From Zoroaster sp. YZ-2022 (Eukaryota > Echinodermata > Asteroidea > Forcipulatida > Zoroasteridae), in contig CM055816.1 in the NCBI GenBank assembly GCA_029582265.1, positions 33,000,545 through 33,064,544 of the forward strand: a stretch of DNA of 64,000 nt. The letters run 5' to 3'. The translations under genes and the position numbers were made by a program. Positions 13,701 to 27,500 of this stretch are shown here, piece after piece (the first letter of the stretch is position 1; the number at the start of each line of letters is the position of its first letter). Below the pieces are notes generated by a model, which was not told where the DNA came from, made no database searches, and worked only from the letters and a program-made list of their open reading frames with translations.

Positions 13701-16700
13701 CCACATTAAAACGAAAATTTATCGGCAACGAGTTTTTGGAGAGTGGATGGAAGCCGCCATCTTTTCTCAGCACAATATTCATTTTGCGCATGACCCCTGT
13801 GGCCTGTGCATGCAGCAGCAAAGTAAGCATTGAGATATTGTATTTACAAATGTAGGACCGAGATTAATCCTCCTTTGCCTTGTTTTTCTGTTGCAGCCTA
13901 CCTACCCAAGGTGACAGCCGGCCGAGATCAAGGAGGACGACAGTGAAAAAGTTAGATTTCCGATCCGGCTGGGAACGATGATACCATTACCAGTGTGGGA
14001 CTGTGCAGTTCACTGGAAATCCTGGCCCCACCGGCGACTTTGCCACACTGTCGGCAGTGGAGATCTTCAAGCTGTATTTTTGTCAACTCGTGTGGGATAT
14101 GCTCGTCGACGAGACTAATCGCGATGCGCAGCAAACAATAGACTCAAATCCTGATCAACAATTCTCCTGGCACCCAACCAACATTCCAGAAATGATGGCA
14201 TTTGTGGCACTTCTCATTGCTATGGGCATAAACAAATCCTCTCAATACAAGATGTACTGGTCGACATCTGAAATTCTTCACATCCCATTCTATCCGTCGA
14301 TCATGTCCCGTAATCGGTTCAGTTCAATTCTTCGGTTCCTCCACATCTCAAATAACCAAATTCCTCGTAGAGCCTTGGCTAAACGGGACGAACTTTCCAA
14401 AGTTCGGCCCTTGATAGAAGTCCTCGTCCCGAAGTTTCTCAACCTGTATAACCCTGCGCAGAATCTGTCTCCAGACGAGAGTATGTTGAAATTCAAGGGA
14501 CGCTTAAGTTTTGTTCAGTACCAAGGGCGCAACCACTGGGGGTCAGGGTCACGACCCCTACTTTTATGTGGACCTCCCCAACTTCTGGAACATTTTGGTA
14601 TTTTATGTATACATGATCCTAGTAATGTCATTCATGACATCACAATGGCTGCTTGGGACCCCCCCAACTTTCAACACGTGGTTGCGCCCTTGTTCAGTAC
14701 ATGACTAAAAACCTATCAAACGGGGTATTAAAGCCTTCTCCCTGAACGAGTCCAAAACAGGATACACGTGCGCTTGGAAACTGTACACAGGAGCTGATGA
14801 CACCCAAACTGTTTATGATGCAGACGTACATGTAGATTCCAAGTCATCAGACTGCCATCCACCAAACCCAACAGTTGCAGGAAAAGTCGTCATTGATCTG
14901 GTCCATGGACTTGAGAATAAGGGACACGTAATATATTGTGATAATTACTATACTAGCCCAGCTCTTTCAGCTAAACTTGCTAAACTAGGATTCGGATGTT
15001 GTGGAACTGTTCGTTACACTACACAGGGAATACCCCAGGCCGCAAAAAAACATAAAATGAAGAAAGGAGATGACCCATTTTTTTTGGTGAAAGGTGGGCA
15101 ATTGTGTATCGTTTGGCAAGACAAAAATCTGTAACACTTTAACTAATGTTGGCAACACTGATTTGTCCAAAAGCAAATTCGGTGTAATAAGAGCACAAGT
15201 GGATTTCGTGATGTTATGAAACCCAATTGTATTGAAGATTACAACAAAACATGGGTGGAACTGATCTTGCCGACCAATGTTTTCAGTACTACAATCATAC
15301 ACACAGAAGCTTGAAATGGTGGAAAAGAGTTTTTTTATCCATATGCTGAATATCTGTATTGTCAATAGCAGAGTAATATTCACCAGCATAGCAGGGAACA
15401 AAAATGTCAGTAACCTTGATTTTCGTATAGGGATTGTACAGGGCTTGCTGTTGGGTTGGGAACGTAACGCAACAAGTCAGTTGAGATACCATATTCCTAT
15501 CGAGTTGACAGGGCAACAGCACTATCCTGGCAAAAACCCCAATGGAAAGAAACGCGACTGCATTGTTGCAATAACCGCAAATTAGGCAGGCGAAAACAAA
15601 CAAAGATGATCTGTAAACAATGTACACAACCTATGTGCATAGTTCCTTGCTTTGAGAAATACCACATCACTTGATTGTAAATCTGTACTATTTGCCTTCA
15701 ACCCCCTCCCCAATTCAATGTTGGGAAAGGTCGGACGAGCCGCAGATTACAGTCCAAACCAACACTGAATTGGGGGAAATCTTATGGATTGTGATGTATG
15801 TACACTGAATACAAGTAAATGGTTCATTTCCAAGTAGAAAACCAAAAAAAAATCCCAACAAATCTCATCCAAATTATTGTTTTTCACATGGAAAAGAAAT
15901 CTTATACATGTACCGTATTTGCATGTATTTATTACAAATTCTCTGAAATATCACGAATTTGTATTACTTTTCTTCAGTGTAAATACTGATCTAATTATTT
16001 CATTGTTTTGCTTTTACACTTAAAAAAATATGCACAATATTTTCCTCCCTTTGTATACTAATTTTTACCATCAGTTTAACATACAAATATATCTGAGCCC
16101 GGTACTGTACATACCATTTGGTATGTACAGTACACATGTAAAAAAAAGTGTCTATTACTGCAGAGTGAGGGCGCACTTCAATGAAATTGTGAAAAACCCA
16201 CTGGTGCTGAAGTGACATTGGGCTCCTAATTACTGTGGTAAAGAAGGGTACTCTCTTACATAACTGGCTGGTAATGAACATAAATTCTAGTCATTTCGTA
16301 AAGGGAGCTACTTGGAGATGGTAATAATCTGAAATTCCTTTTCATACTCTTCAACCAACCTGCACTTTTCAGCCTCTGCAAAGTTTGGTTTCCTTTTTGG
16401 CTTTTCCATGACAGCTCTACACTAGTGGATACCGACCCATGCACAGTTGTTTCCAGTGCAAGAAGGTATAGGCCTACGACCAACGCATTACCCAGGATGA
16501 ATTTATTATTATCAGTCATTAATCTTACACAATGTGTCATCATGGTCATTCAGACGCACGAGCTGACCCATCGCCAAACCGCATAAATCTACATAAAAAC
16601 AATGTGAAATGTGACATAAATCCTTGGAAACGACCTTTCGACATATCTAGGCACGATACCTAAATTGGAGTATCTTACTTAGCTATGTAGGTACTTAAGT

Positions 16701-19700
16701 CATAGTTGTGAATTCCAATATCAGTATGGTACTTAGCTTAGTATGGTACTTACCGCTTAGGCATACCTAACTTAAGTTGCTTGATAAATACCAGCCCAGG
16801 CTTTTCTCCTTGTTATTATTTTATGAAGAAATTGTAAAGCACTGAAATTTTATACTATTAAAAAGACAACCTTTGAACAAAAAGTTGTTTAAACAAATTT
16901 GTTAACAGTATAGTCCTAAATAATTTGTTCAAATGTAATTATCAATTACATGTCCTTGTCATGTCTAAGTCTTTGTCTGTCATAGAGGAAGATTTCAAAT
17001 AATTATGCTTCATTTTTCTCTACATGTTGGTAATACTGCCAAGTTCCAATGTATAAATCCTGTCAAACTGTAATTTACACTTAACAGCTGTGCTTAATTT
17101 TAATAATCTGTGATGTACTATTGTACTCACTAGATTAATTAGTTGTTGCCAACATGGAAATAAATGTGTGACATTGTATTGTCACGACGAACACAATTAT
17201 AAACTCAGGAATTCATAAAATTGATCCTACATACATCCCTATGGACAAGTGGTGGTTTACAATATTATTATGTTCTCGTCCGAATGGCTCTTGCTGGGAC
17301 AATTACAAAATTGTTCTAAAATTAGGAAACTGTGAACGGAAGAGGCATTCGGACTAAATACATACGTCTGTGCTAAATTGTTAATTGCATTTGAATTGTT
17401 TTAGTTAAAATTTGCTTGAAAGAAAACTGCCTCTTTTACCTCTGACAAGCAACCGCATGAGTGCCTGATTTCCTGAACTTTGTTCCCATTTAAAATGACA
17501 CTCATACATGCCTCTATCTGTAATGTTCGCACCATTGACATCGAAATTAAGATCATTGTTCATCTCCTTTAACACGTAGCTGCCATCTTTCCTCCATCGG
17601 GTTTTGGAGCGGGATGTATCCCTAACAGTGACGGTCAGACTAACTGTATCGCCGATGTTTACCGTCTGGCTCACGTGGGTTGGCAGAAAGTCAGCTGTGA
17701 CAGTGAAAATAAAATACAAACCCTCGATGACTGACTGGAATTGTAATTACGACTGTAGGAAAAGTTGCCAATGGACGCAGCTGAAACTCATTCAGATTAA
17801 TTTTGATATTTATTTATTAAGTAAATCTTGTGGTTTTGATATCCAAAATGGGTTCGCGGAAAATCCGAACAATCTGGTCCGATAATTCTGCCCGGAAATA
17901 AGGTTCACGGTTGCGAAACGTAGAACTATCTTTAAATAGTTCTATCGGAAAATATATTTACAATTAAAAAAAAAAAAGATTCTTCTGAACATGTTCTTCC
18001 ACGCATTTTAACAAAAATTTGTTTCTGACTTGTTTTATTACTTTTCTGGCACTTTTAAAATGGGTTCGCCTGCGCTCTGTTGAAAAAAGTTCGGAAAAGA
18101 TGCTGAAATTAACTTTGTGCTTTTCTTCGAAAAAAAAATCAAACGAAAACAATTGTTACTACGTCAAGTGCTTGGTGTTCATACATGATGGCAGGGATTT
18201 AATACTTTTCTATGCAACTGTATGTGCACTTTTGTCCGCCACAGCCGTAAATTATAATATTATATAAAAATATTTTGCTTCTGAATTAATTTTGTAATAA
18301 AAAAAAAGAAAGAAAGAAAGAAATCAACAAAATAAAATATTCAAACAAACAATCACGGCCGGGAGCTTGTTTAAGACAGACGTCAGACCTAACGATGACC
18401 CGGTCACCGCTGCAGTTGTCGTCCCAGTAAATGTTTTTGATTGCAACACGTTGTTGAAAGAAAGCATTAATCAACCTGATTAATGTTCTTGTATTTGTAT
18501 GCACAGCTCATAATAGCCATTGAAGGATCGAGTTGTCATTATAGTCCCCTCTTTTCCTTCTCATGTGTTGACCCCTTGCTATCCACACGGCCAAAAGTAC
18601 ATACAAAAGTAACAGGCTCACAATCTTCAAAAAGGTTTAAATTTCAAAATAAGCGGCACAAACTAGCCCCGGTCTTGCCATTTCTTGGATCCTCCTATGG
18701 TCCAAACAATGAACTGCTGGATTCCAACGTCCCGGCACAATACGACTTTCAGAACAATGGACCATCAGACCGATACATGGATGTCAAAATATCGACTATC
18801 CCCAACGGAATACCCGGACAAATCATCTGGTCCGACCATCCGACCAAGAAAAAGGGTATTGTAAGTGCCTCTTCTTTTGTAAAAATAATCGAAATTTTAA
18901 CCCTTTTTTCTGTACCCTATATGCGAGACCAAGCAGTGGCGGACCGTCAGGGGGGGCTGGGGGAGCAGCCGTCCCCCGGCCCGGTGGGGGGGGGGGGGGC
19001 CCGGACCCCTCCCCAAAGAATTTTTTTTTTTTTTAACATTCTGGTGGAGGGGGGTGGGGTGGGGGGTGGGGGTGGTTGGGGGACCGGGCCCGAGCTGGAA
19101 CTTACACAAATCAACCGGGCCCTTTCTTTATTTTGAGCTCCCCTGAAAACATGAAGTGTAATCATGACGGGTCTCTCGGAAATCACGTGTGGTTAGGGAA
19201 TGATGCCTGGGGGGGGGGGGGGGGACCGACCGTGCGCTCTGCCCCCCGGCCCGGCGGTAACTTGTTCCGCTACTGAGACCAAGCAACCCACGAGTCCGAA
19301 AATCAGATCAAATTTGGCTGTCGATCGAACCCATTAACAGTGGGATTTTTAACTGATTTCGTTAGAACCGAACCGATGGCAGATTTGTCCAAGAACCCCA
19401 TGTTCTGACGTGAATAGGATAGAATTTAAAATAGCTTATTGTCCACCGCTGCACGCAGAGCGACAAGCGGTTTGCGCGCATGCGCCTTTTTCTGCTCTGT
19501 ATAGCGCCCTCTATTGGTGTTGTTTCACCAACTTTAAACAAGGTCGCGTCTTTTGAAATTTGGCAAGTCGACTGGAGGTGTACGATCAAAGTGAGTGCAA
19601 ATGCCAAATGACCTCAATGAACAAAGATCACACATCAATCTACAGTCATGGCTTTACAACATGACACGTTTCTGGGTGAATTAATCGAAACCCGAAGTGT

Positions 19701-22700
19701 AAAAAGCGTCTTCAATGTGCATCAAATATTGAGCATATTCCGTAAAATTTTACAGATCGAGAGAAGCTAATTATTGGTCCATTTTTGACGTTATTGTACG
19801 TCTTTCATGAATTTTTTTCTTGAAAAATCAAGTATAGGAGGGTAGTTAAACTCACGATGAACAGTTTCATGGTGATTATACCTGAGCAAACCCAAGTAAC
19901 GGCCTCTGGGCAGCAATTCAAAAAAGGTGAAATATTGCTATTGATTACATCTTCGCTGTTTAAATAATGGATTTGGAGTGCATAGAAAGGAAAAAAATCC
20001 TTAAATTAATTTAAAATGGAAGAGTGAACAGAATATATGTATTAAATATTGGTTCATATTGGCTTATAAACTCAAATCATTCCCCGTTTTTTTAAATATA
20101 TTCTAACGTTATTAAAAAATTATTTAACCCCCCTTACAATGAAAACGCCCACAATCTAATCCGTTAATGATGTCATCCCAAAAACCGTAACGGGTTCCCC
20201 AGAAATCGTTTGTTTAACAACGCTAAAGCCGCAGGGGAATCCCACCGTTTAAAAGTTAGCTACTGGGTTTGCTCAAATAACAAAGTAATAATTAGTTAAA
20301 ATAAGAGTTCTTTCACCTATCATACTTTTTATGTCTCAAGGAAAATTCATCTTCAGGAAGAAAATCCACTTTGAAATATTACCTTTTTCAGCGTGCGCGC
20401 TCTTGTCAAGGGCCAGAGTTGTGCACAAAAAAACTTCAAGGAAATTCGCGCGTTTGCCCATATTGCTGTAATGTTAGTTCAATATTTGCAGACGACATAT
20501 TCTTTCTAATCCTATTGGTTAAAAATTCTCTTTGAAATAAATTTTCAGTATGTAACAGGCGTTTTATCAATGAACTCCGCGACGGAAAAAAAAGTAAAGG
20601 TCACGTTATGAATATGCATTTTTGTATGACCCTTCAAAATTCTCGCGCATGCGCCCAAACCGCATGTCGACTGCAGAGCATTTTGAACAGCGGTGTGTCG
20701 GGGAAAATATGGACCGTCGGACTAACGGCAGTGGGATACAATTTGTCGGGAAATAATTGTGTAAAACTTCATTGTTCCCCTTGAACTTCAATGGGCTGTC
20801 GGATTATTGTCCCTTGAATTCTCCAAAAAATTAAGTTTTGTCTGACAAATTAAATGGCCGTCAGATTGGAATTTGAAGTATGCCCCAATTAATTAGGCAA
20901 TATACCTGTTTTGCTCATAATAACGGTTTCTATTTCTGTCACATCACCTCCGCTCTTCGTTGCCTTACAAGCAAACGCGCCAATTCTTGAAATCCTACCA
21001 GAGGATGGCAACCGTAAAATAGAAATAATTTCATCTCCGGTAGATTCCGGCCTGTCAACGTAGTTATTCGTGGGTAATGGTAGGTACCATATATCATTGG
21101 ATCCATATGTGTACGTGTTTACCGTACGGACAAAGGAGAGCTCCCCATTGAAGTTGACAAAAAAACCGGCTATGTAGGTGTCATCGGTGGTAATACCAAT
21201 ACGGGGTTTTGTGACGCAAGTGAAATCATCCATAGCTGACACACCTAGAAACAACAAAAAATAATAATAATACAAAAATAATACAAATATTTTCTAACAG
21301 ATTGATTAAAAAATAAATAATTTGCATAAATAAATAAAATCACATGTATTTGTAATCCTCTGTACAGATCAATAGGTAAACAGTCATAAGGCCCTAGGCC
21401 TAATTAGGCATAAAACACAACAAACATGAGACAATATACAAAACAGAACATTACCAGTGGTACATGCCAGGGCATGAAAAAGTTAACTATAAATAACTGT
21501 GGCCCGGGGGCCTTCATACCCAGAACCACTGATATTACAAAAATAAATAAAGGAAACCACACTCTAGTGAAAACGCCCACATTGGAAAGCATCCAATTTG
21601 GAAAAACGTGCCCTACACAATCATGGAAGCAATTAAGACCACTTTTTCAGGGCTTAGCGTATCTAAACTCAGTGATGTCAGGGACCCCAGGTCATGATAT
21701 TGGACCAATTTTACACAAAATCCTTTTTGTATGGACCTTGGACCTTTTTATAACAAAATTGAGGACAAATATTATGACGCATATTATCACCCGTGCATTT
21801 GGTCACTATGGGATTGTAACTTGCAAGTATACACTCACAAAAGATTCTGTCTTATGGCTTCAACAAGAGATTTATTCAACAACTGACAAATAACATGTGT
21901 ACCGAGAAGCGCCATGTTACCAAACATAAACACTGAGAGAGGGCGCTGTCTGGATATAGTGAATAATGCAACGAATGAAAATACGTGCAGCAGGTTATGA
22001 CAGGGGTGTACCATTATAGGGCATATGTTAGAATGGCTGGCACTCTGTGAACTAATGGTCCAAATAATTATGGTCGAAATTAAACGTATACAGTATAAGG
22101 AAGAACCATGAACAAAAATCAGAGCAACGCAGAGCCAATAGACTTATTGGCCTATACCGGTGTGGTTTCCGAATAGAACGACATTTCTGAAGGAAGAGAA
22201 ACATAGACATAACAAAAACAGAGAAACGCGACATGCCGGATATAAAATAAAAAGTAAAATCATACCATTATCAAAACAAGTGTAGGCTATACACAGCTGC
22301 ATGAAACTCGGGGTAGAAGAATGAGAATACACTTTGTACAAAAGCCCCATTTAGGGCCAATACAGTAAACTCCCTCCGTATCCTAACCCCACATTGTAGA
22401 AGGGGCGATTTTTCTTTTTTTTCAACTTTTTTTTGATCTCTCATTAACGACACAATGTAATAAGCTGTAACTTTCACAGGTTGGTTGTTCAATGTAGGTT
22501 CAACATTTCAAAGAGAGTAATGCATACTCCTGTCGAGGCAGTTCTGCCAACCAGCGGCGTAGCCAGGACTTTTTCAGTGGGGGCACAGGGGCATTGCTTT
22601 TCAGTGGGGGGGCCAGGGGTATGGTTTTTTTCCCTTTTCTTTTTCTTTTCTGTTTTTTGGGGCACTATGAGGATTTTTCGTGGGGGGCACCTGGGGGGGG

Positions 22701-24484
22701 GGGGGACTGGAAATTTCTGGGGGACACGTTCCCCCGCAGGCCCCCCCCCCCCGTGGTTGCTGCCAACATAAAATTGGTAATCTCCAAAACACTAAAACTT
22801 TTTTGATGTAAAGTTGACGATACTAGTATCAAACATCCCACGACATTTTTCTGTCTCAAGGGCAATCAGAAATTCACGTTGAAATGAACACTTAAAACAA
22901 AACAAAAACCAAAAAACAAAAATTGAAATGTCATCCTAAGACAGAAATCCACGTTGGAATGAATTTCTCTTTTGAGTAATAAAGGCAAAAAAAAATCTCC
23001 AGATTCCAGTCATAAGTTGGTTTCAAAATCGGTGCGGTGGCGCACTTTTTTTTTTGGCATTTATTTTCCAACCAGTGAAATACGTGATACATGTATACGC
23101 AATTATTGGAACCAGACCAAATTTCCCATACACAAAGTATGATGGCTAAGAGAGGCCTCACAAATCAGGCAAACGTTCATACCCCTATGCGAAAAAGTCG
23201 TATAAAACACAGTACGGCAGAATTCCAATCCATCAATTGTGGCTGCAATTGGACATCGTTTCATAGCCAAAAAAAATCAGTATGTTTCAATCAGTATGCT
23301 CTGATCGTCTGGCAAAGCTCTGATCAACCTCCTGGGAAAGGAGGCTGTATTTCACTTCGGAATTCCGAATTTATGGCAAGGCCTATTAATTACCGGTAAC
23401 ACTTGAAATTACACTTGTTTTGTTCTGTTATGTTTTTTGTCCTAGTGGCAGAAAAGTTAACCATGAATATCATAGTCTCACGGTTAAAATGTGTAGTGTA
23501 CGGTAAAAGGGAAGGTACAACATTGGTAATGACCAGATTATCATATTAACAAGCTATTATTTAAAAACTACCGACGCGTTAAAGGAAAATAGTAAAACAA
23601 ATACTCGGTTTAAGTCATAATGACTTGATTAAGTCATAATTATGACTTAAAAATTGACTAAGCTTAGCATAATAATGACTTATTTAAATCATAATTATGA
23701 TTTATTTAAGTCATATAATTATGACTTAATATCTCATAATTATGACTTAATTAAATCATAATTATGACTTAATTAAGCCATATGACTTAAGCCAATTTTT
23801 TTTTACTATGTCCCTTTAACGCTTCCGTAAAAATTACTTTGTGTAAAGTTGGTACACATATCAATCATTCTGAGAAACTATTTTGTCATCTTATATAGAG
23901 AAGACAGGTATTACTACATGTCGAATTTATATTTTATAGATTTTGTAAAACATTATTTAAAAAAAAACCACGAGAAACACGTCACTGTTTCATTGTCGGT
24001 TTCTCAAAAATGTGAGCGCCTATTGTGATGACACTTTTACATGACAGATATATGATTTACTTCTTGAAAACTAGAGAGCTGAAATAGACCTACAACATTG
24101 ATAATGTTGGCAAAACTGCTTCTCTAAAGAGTGTACAAAGAGTGTACTTGCTCTCTTTGAATCAAGATAATTATGCAATAGGCCAAAAAAGGTATCCAGT
24201 TTCTGGTCATCGGTCAGGGCTTCAAAATCGGTGCGGTGACGTTTAAAAAATTTTTTTTTTTTTTTTTTTTTTGGCTAACAGGGAAATACGTGATACATGT
24301 ATACGCGGGGACCAAATTTCTCATATACAAAGTATGGTGGCTAAGAGAGGCCTCACAAATTGGGCAAACGTTCATATACCTCTATGTGAACTTAATTCGT
24401 TTAAAACACAACACGGCATAATTCAAATCGATCCAGCAATTTTGGCTGCAATTGGACATCGTTTCATATCCCCTCCCCCCCAAA

Positions 24485-24519
<35 letters not shown>

Positions 24520-27500
24520 AAAATAAAAATGCTGACGTGCAGGTCTGAGGCGACGCGGAGCCCCAGAAACTGGGGACTTTTTCGGCCTTAAGCAACCAAC
24601 CTGGTTTCAGCTTATTACGTATACGTTGTGTCATTTTTAGTAAAGAATAACATTATCTCACTTTTTATAAAAGTTGGTCATTCCGTGTCAAATCACCTAA
24701 GGGTCCCCTGGTGACCCCCTCAGATTTGGCTGAAAAAAATTGAAAACATAGCTTCATCCTTCAAACTCAGACAAACAAAATTTCAGAGCCAAATTCCAAG
24801 CGGATTGGGATTTACGGCCCTCCAAAAGGGGCGTTTCACCTCCCTTTTTGACAAATGCAAATGTTGCCTACACTTTTACACCAATTTCATTTGCTCATAA
24901 ATACTTATTTGAAAAAGATATGAATCTCAAAGTTGATTTATTGGGTAAACTCTGCCTGTTCTCTTCATAAAAGGCATCAGAAATACTGTACCTGCATCAC
25001 ATCTTGAGATATTCTCACTCGAAAACCCTGCTTTAATTCTTTTCATTGGCATCTTTGGCTGCCATTCTGGATTTCAACGTGGCAGCAATTTTGGAAATAT
25101 TTCCATTATTATTAAAGTAGGCCTACTTTTACACCTAAATTTTGTATTGCTAAAATTATTACTATGTTAAGCAAGTGATTCTTGCGTCGGGTTATAAACA
25201 ATTTATTTAATTTTGCCCTACACAAGTCATGTGTACTTAATACGCCCATTGCATTTAGATTGCCAAAAACAAACAAAAGTAAGGTCGGCTCCAATTAATT
25301 CTGTTTGTTTTAAACTTGTTTTATTTGCTTTGGGGTTAAGGGTGGTAACTGATAAAACGCATGTGTGACACGCATTTTAGCAGTTTATCATATAAATAAC
25401 ATGATCTCCAGGAAATTTTGGTCAGGATGTTTCAAAGAAGCGATTTAAAATAAATATGGTTTAGGTGGTTGTATAAAAGTAACTGCTATGGGGGAGGATG
25501 ACAGGAAACAAATTGTCCTGATAATTATAAAACACATGACAATTCAGAAAGTTTTTTTGGGGAAATTTGGGGAAACGTTTAATGACATGCCTGGAAAAAC
25601 AACAGCTCCAAAGGCTGCAAGTGAACTTATGTGGTTGACTTACAGCGAGTGTCTGGAACAAACTGGCCTGTACAATGCTTTGCAAATCATGAAATGCAAT
25701 CACTGTGGGAATGCAACTTGTTTAATTTCATTAAACTTCTTGTTTAATTTTAGGCATAAAATCACAAGATACATGTAAATGAAGCCTAAGTGCATATTCA
25801 TTTAAAATAAGATCTATACTTTTTTTCTGATGAAAATTATACTAAAATGTTGTCATGCTTAATACATGCATTTCTAAAGATTTAAGATCATTCTGGCACA
25901 GAACCCTAAATATTTATTATCATGCTGGCTTCAGTTCATGGAGTTTCAGATTAAAAACTAGAGGTTAAGCTTTTGATGAAAACGCTGACATGGGTTTCGG
26001 ATGTATTGATAATATTGGGCACTGATGTCCCAAGTTCTTTGTTTAGTGTTAAGAAAGTTATGATATATTGAAATAAGCTGAAAATGCGTATTAATTGTAG
26101 TTATTGTAACAAAAGTTGCATTGTGTGTTCCGTAGACGTCCAAGTAGTACTAACTCGTCCAAACGTAATTTTAGGCAAGACCCGATCGACAGTAGGTGGG
26201 ACAGTAGGTGGCAGGAGACTGCTGTTTGTTATTGTTCGAAATGTAATGGGCACTGTGTGCTCAGAAGTAAATGAGCAATGGGAACAAATAGCAGCCGCCT
26301 ACTGTTTCAATGTCACCCATTGATATAGACTAAAATTGTAGATACTAAAAATATGATAAATGTTGTTAAGATGTGTGACATGAGTACTGTAATAAAGTGA
26401 TAAGTTGACATTACTGTTTGCAGTATGGACATTGTCCAGCGGTACGACCCATGATATAAATAACACTAAAATACAGCGGAAATTGCAGACATTATAATTG
26501 TCAAGTTGTAGTAAGAGTAAACATTATAATTGTCAGGTTGTAGCAAGAGCAGACATTCTAATTGTCAGTAATAATGGTCAGACTTTTACAAGTCTGACCG
26601 TCACGGACGTCATACTTAAAGCCCGCCCTCTCGCGCTAACACTACTCAACACAAGTTTGCACATTTTTGCATCACACTCATTTTTGCACACACTCATTTT
26701 TGCACATTTCTGATGTGATCTGGGAAAACCCTTCACATGGTGAAATTTGTCATTTTTGTGTTATATACATCAAATTAACGAGGACACTGTGCTGTTTTCA
26801 AAACTGTTTTATTCATGATTCTAGGTTGTCTATAACTTGAGTTATGCTCTCGGGAAGTTACAACCGCCGCTGTCCTTAAAAACAATGGCGGAAACGAAAA
26901 ACAAAGACGGCTTTTTAATTATCTATCATCATATGTTTTTACATCTAAAACGATGGAATTTTTATTTAATATTTTCAAGAATGATCATTTCGATATTAAC
27001 AGTTAAAAAACTCAAATTTTCAACAACAAAAATTGGGGGACTATTTTGCAATTATCTTCAAAACAAGTTTGCCGACATCCGACGGGTTTTCCCAGATCGC
27101 ATCACATTTTTACTCCACCAACGGGGTCTGAAAAGCGCCTCTTATACTACTTACCATCATCAGCTTGTCGCCAAATAAGTTTTACATTACAATTTGACCA
27201 TTTGGTTATTTTTTAGTTACAAATCTTATCTTAACTTTAAAGCCTGTATGCATTTATTTGTAAATCGTATGTAAATGCATCCATATGTAAATGCATCCAT
27301 ATGTAAATGAATCCATATGTAAATGCATCCATATGTAAATGCGTTCATATGTAAATGAATCCATATGTAAATGATTCCATATGTAAATGAATCCATATGT
27401 AAATGCATCCATATGTAAATGCATCCATATGTAAATAAATCCATATGTAAATGAATCCATATGTAAATGCATCCATATGTAAATGCATCTATATGTAAAT

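Larger units (their letters stand above)
12543..15700 (+). mobile_element. piggyBac element, left end defined, right end not found
   Basis: The left end is TTAA (12539-12542) followed by CCCTTTAGATCCCACGGGC, which is the canonical piggyBac target and terminal style. GGGCTCTAAAA-type subterminal repeats follow. A transposase gene occupies 13050-15674. No matching GGGTTAA end was seen before 16650, so the right end is lost or diverged. Two copies of one hAT MITE are inserted in it. Confidence 0.75.
12395..16796. mobile_element. Harbinger-like element with 3-bp target duplication
   Basis: Terminal inverted repeats read GGCCGGTATTTATCAAGC at the left and GGCTGGTATTTATCAAGC (inverted) at the right, both followed by AACTTAAGT. 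They are flanked by CAG at 12392-12394 and 16797-16799. Three-base duplications with such ends fit PIF/Harbinger elements. Subterminal AGGTACTTAAGT repeats lie inside both ends. Its interior is now a piggyBac element, so it is a non-autonomous host. The whole lies in Tie intron 3. Confidence 0.7.
12185..17439 (-). other. TIE1/2: Tie-like intron 3
   Basis: Most of the intron is the Harbinger/piggyBac/MITE nest (12395-16796). The remaining 16797-17439 is AT-rich, with no repeat or exon recognised beyond the splice site of exon 3. Confidence 0.7.

Noticed and set aside
18483..19136. Plus-strand 217-codon frame
   Set aside because: Its second half is the poly-G interior of a hAT MITE, and the first half has no recognised domain or splice support.
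25488..25778. Plus-strand 96-codon frame with some normal-looking protein sequence
   Set aside because: No domain was recognised and there is no splice or conservation evidence, so it is too weak to report as a gene.
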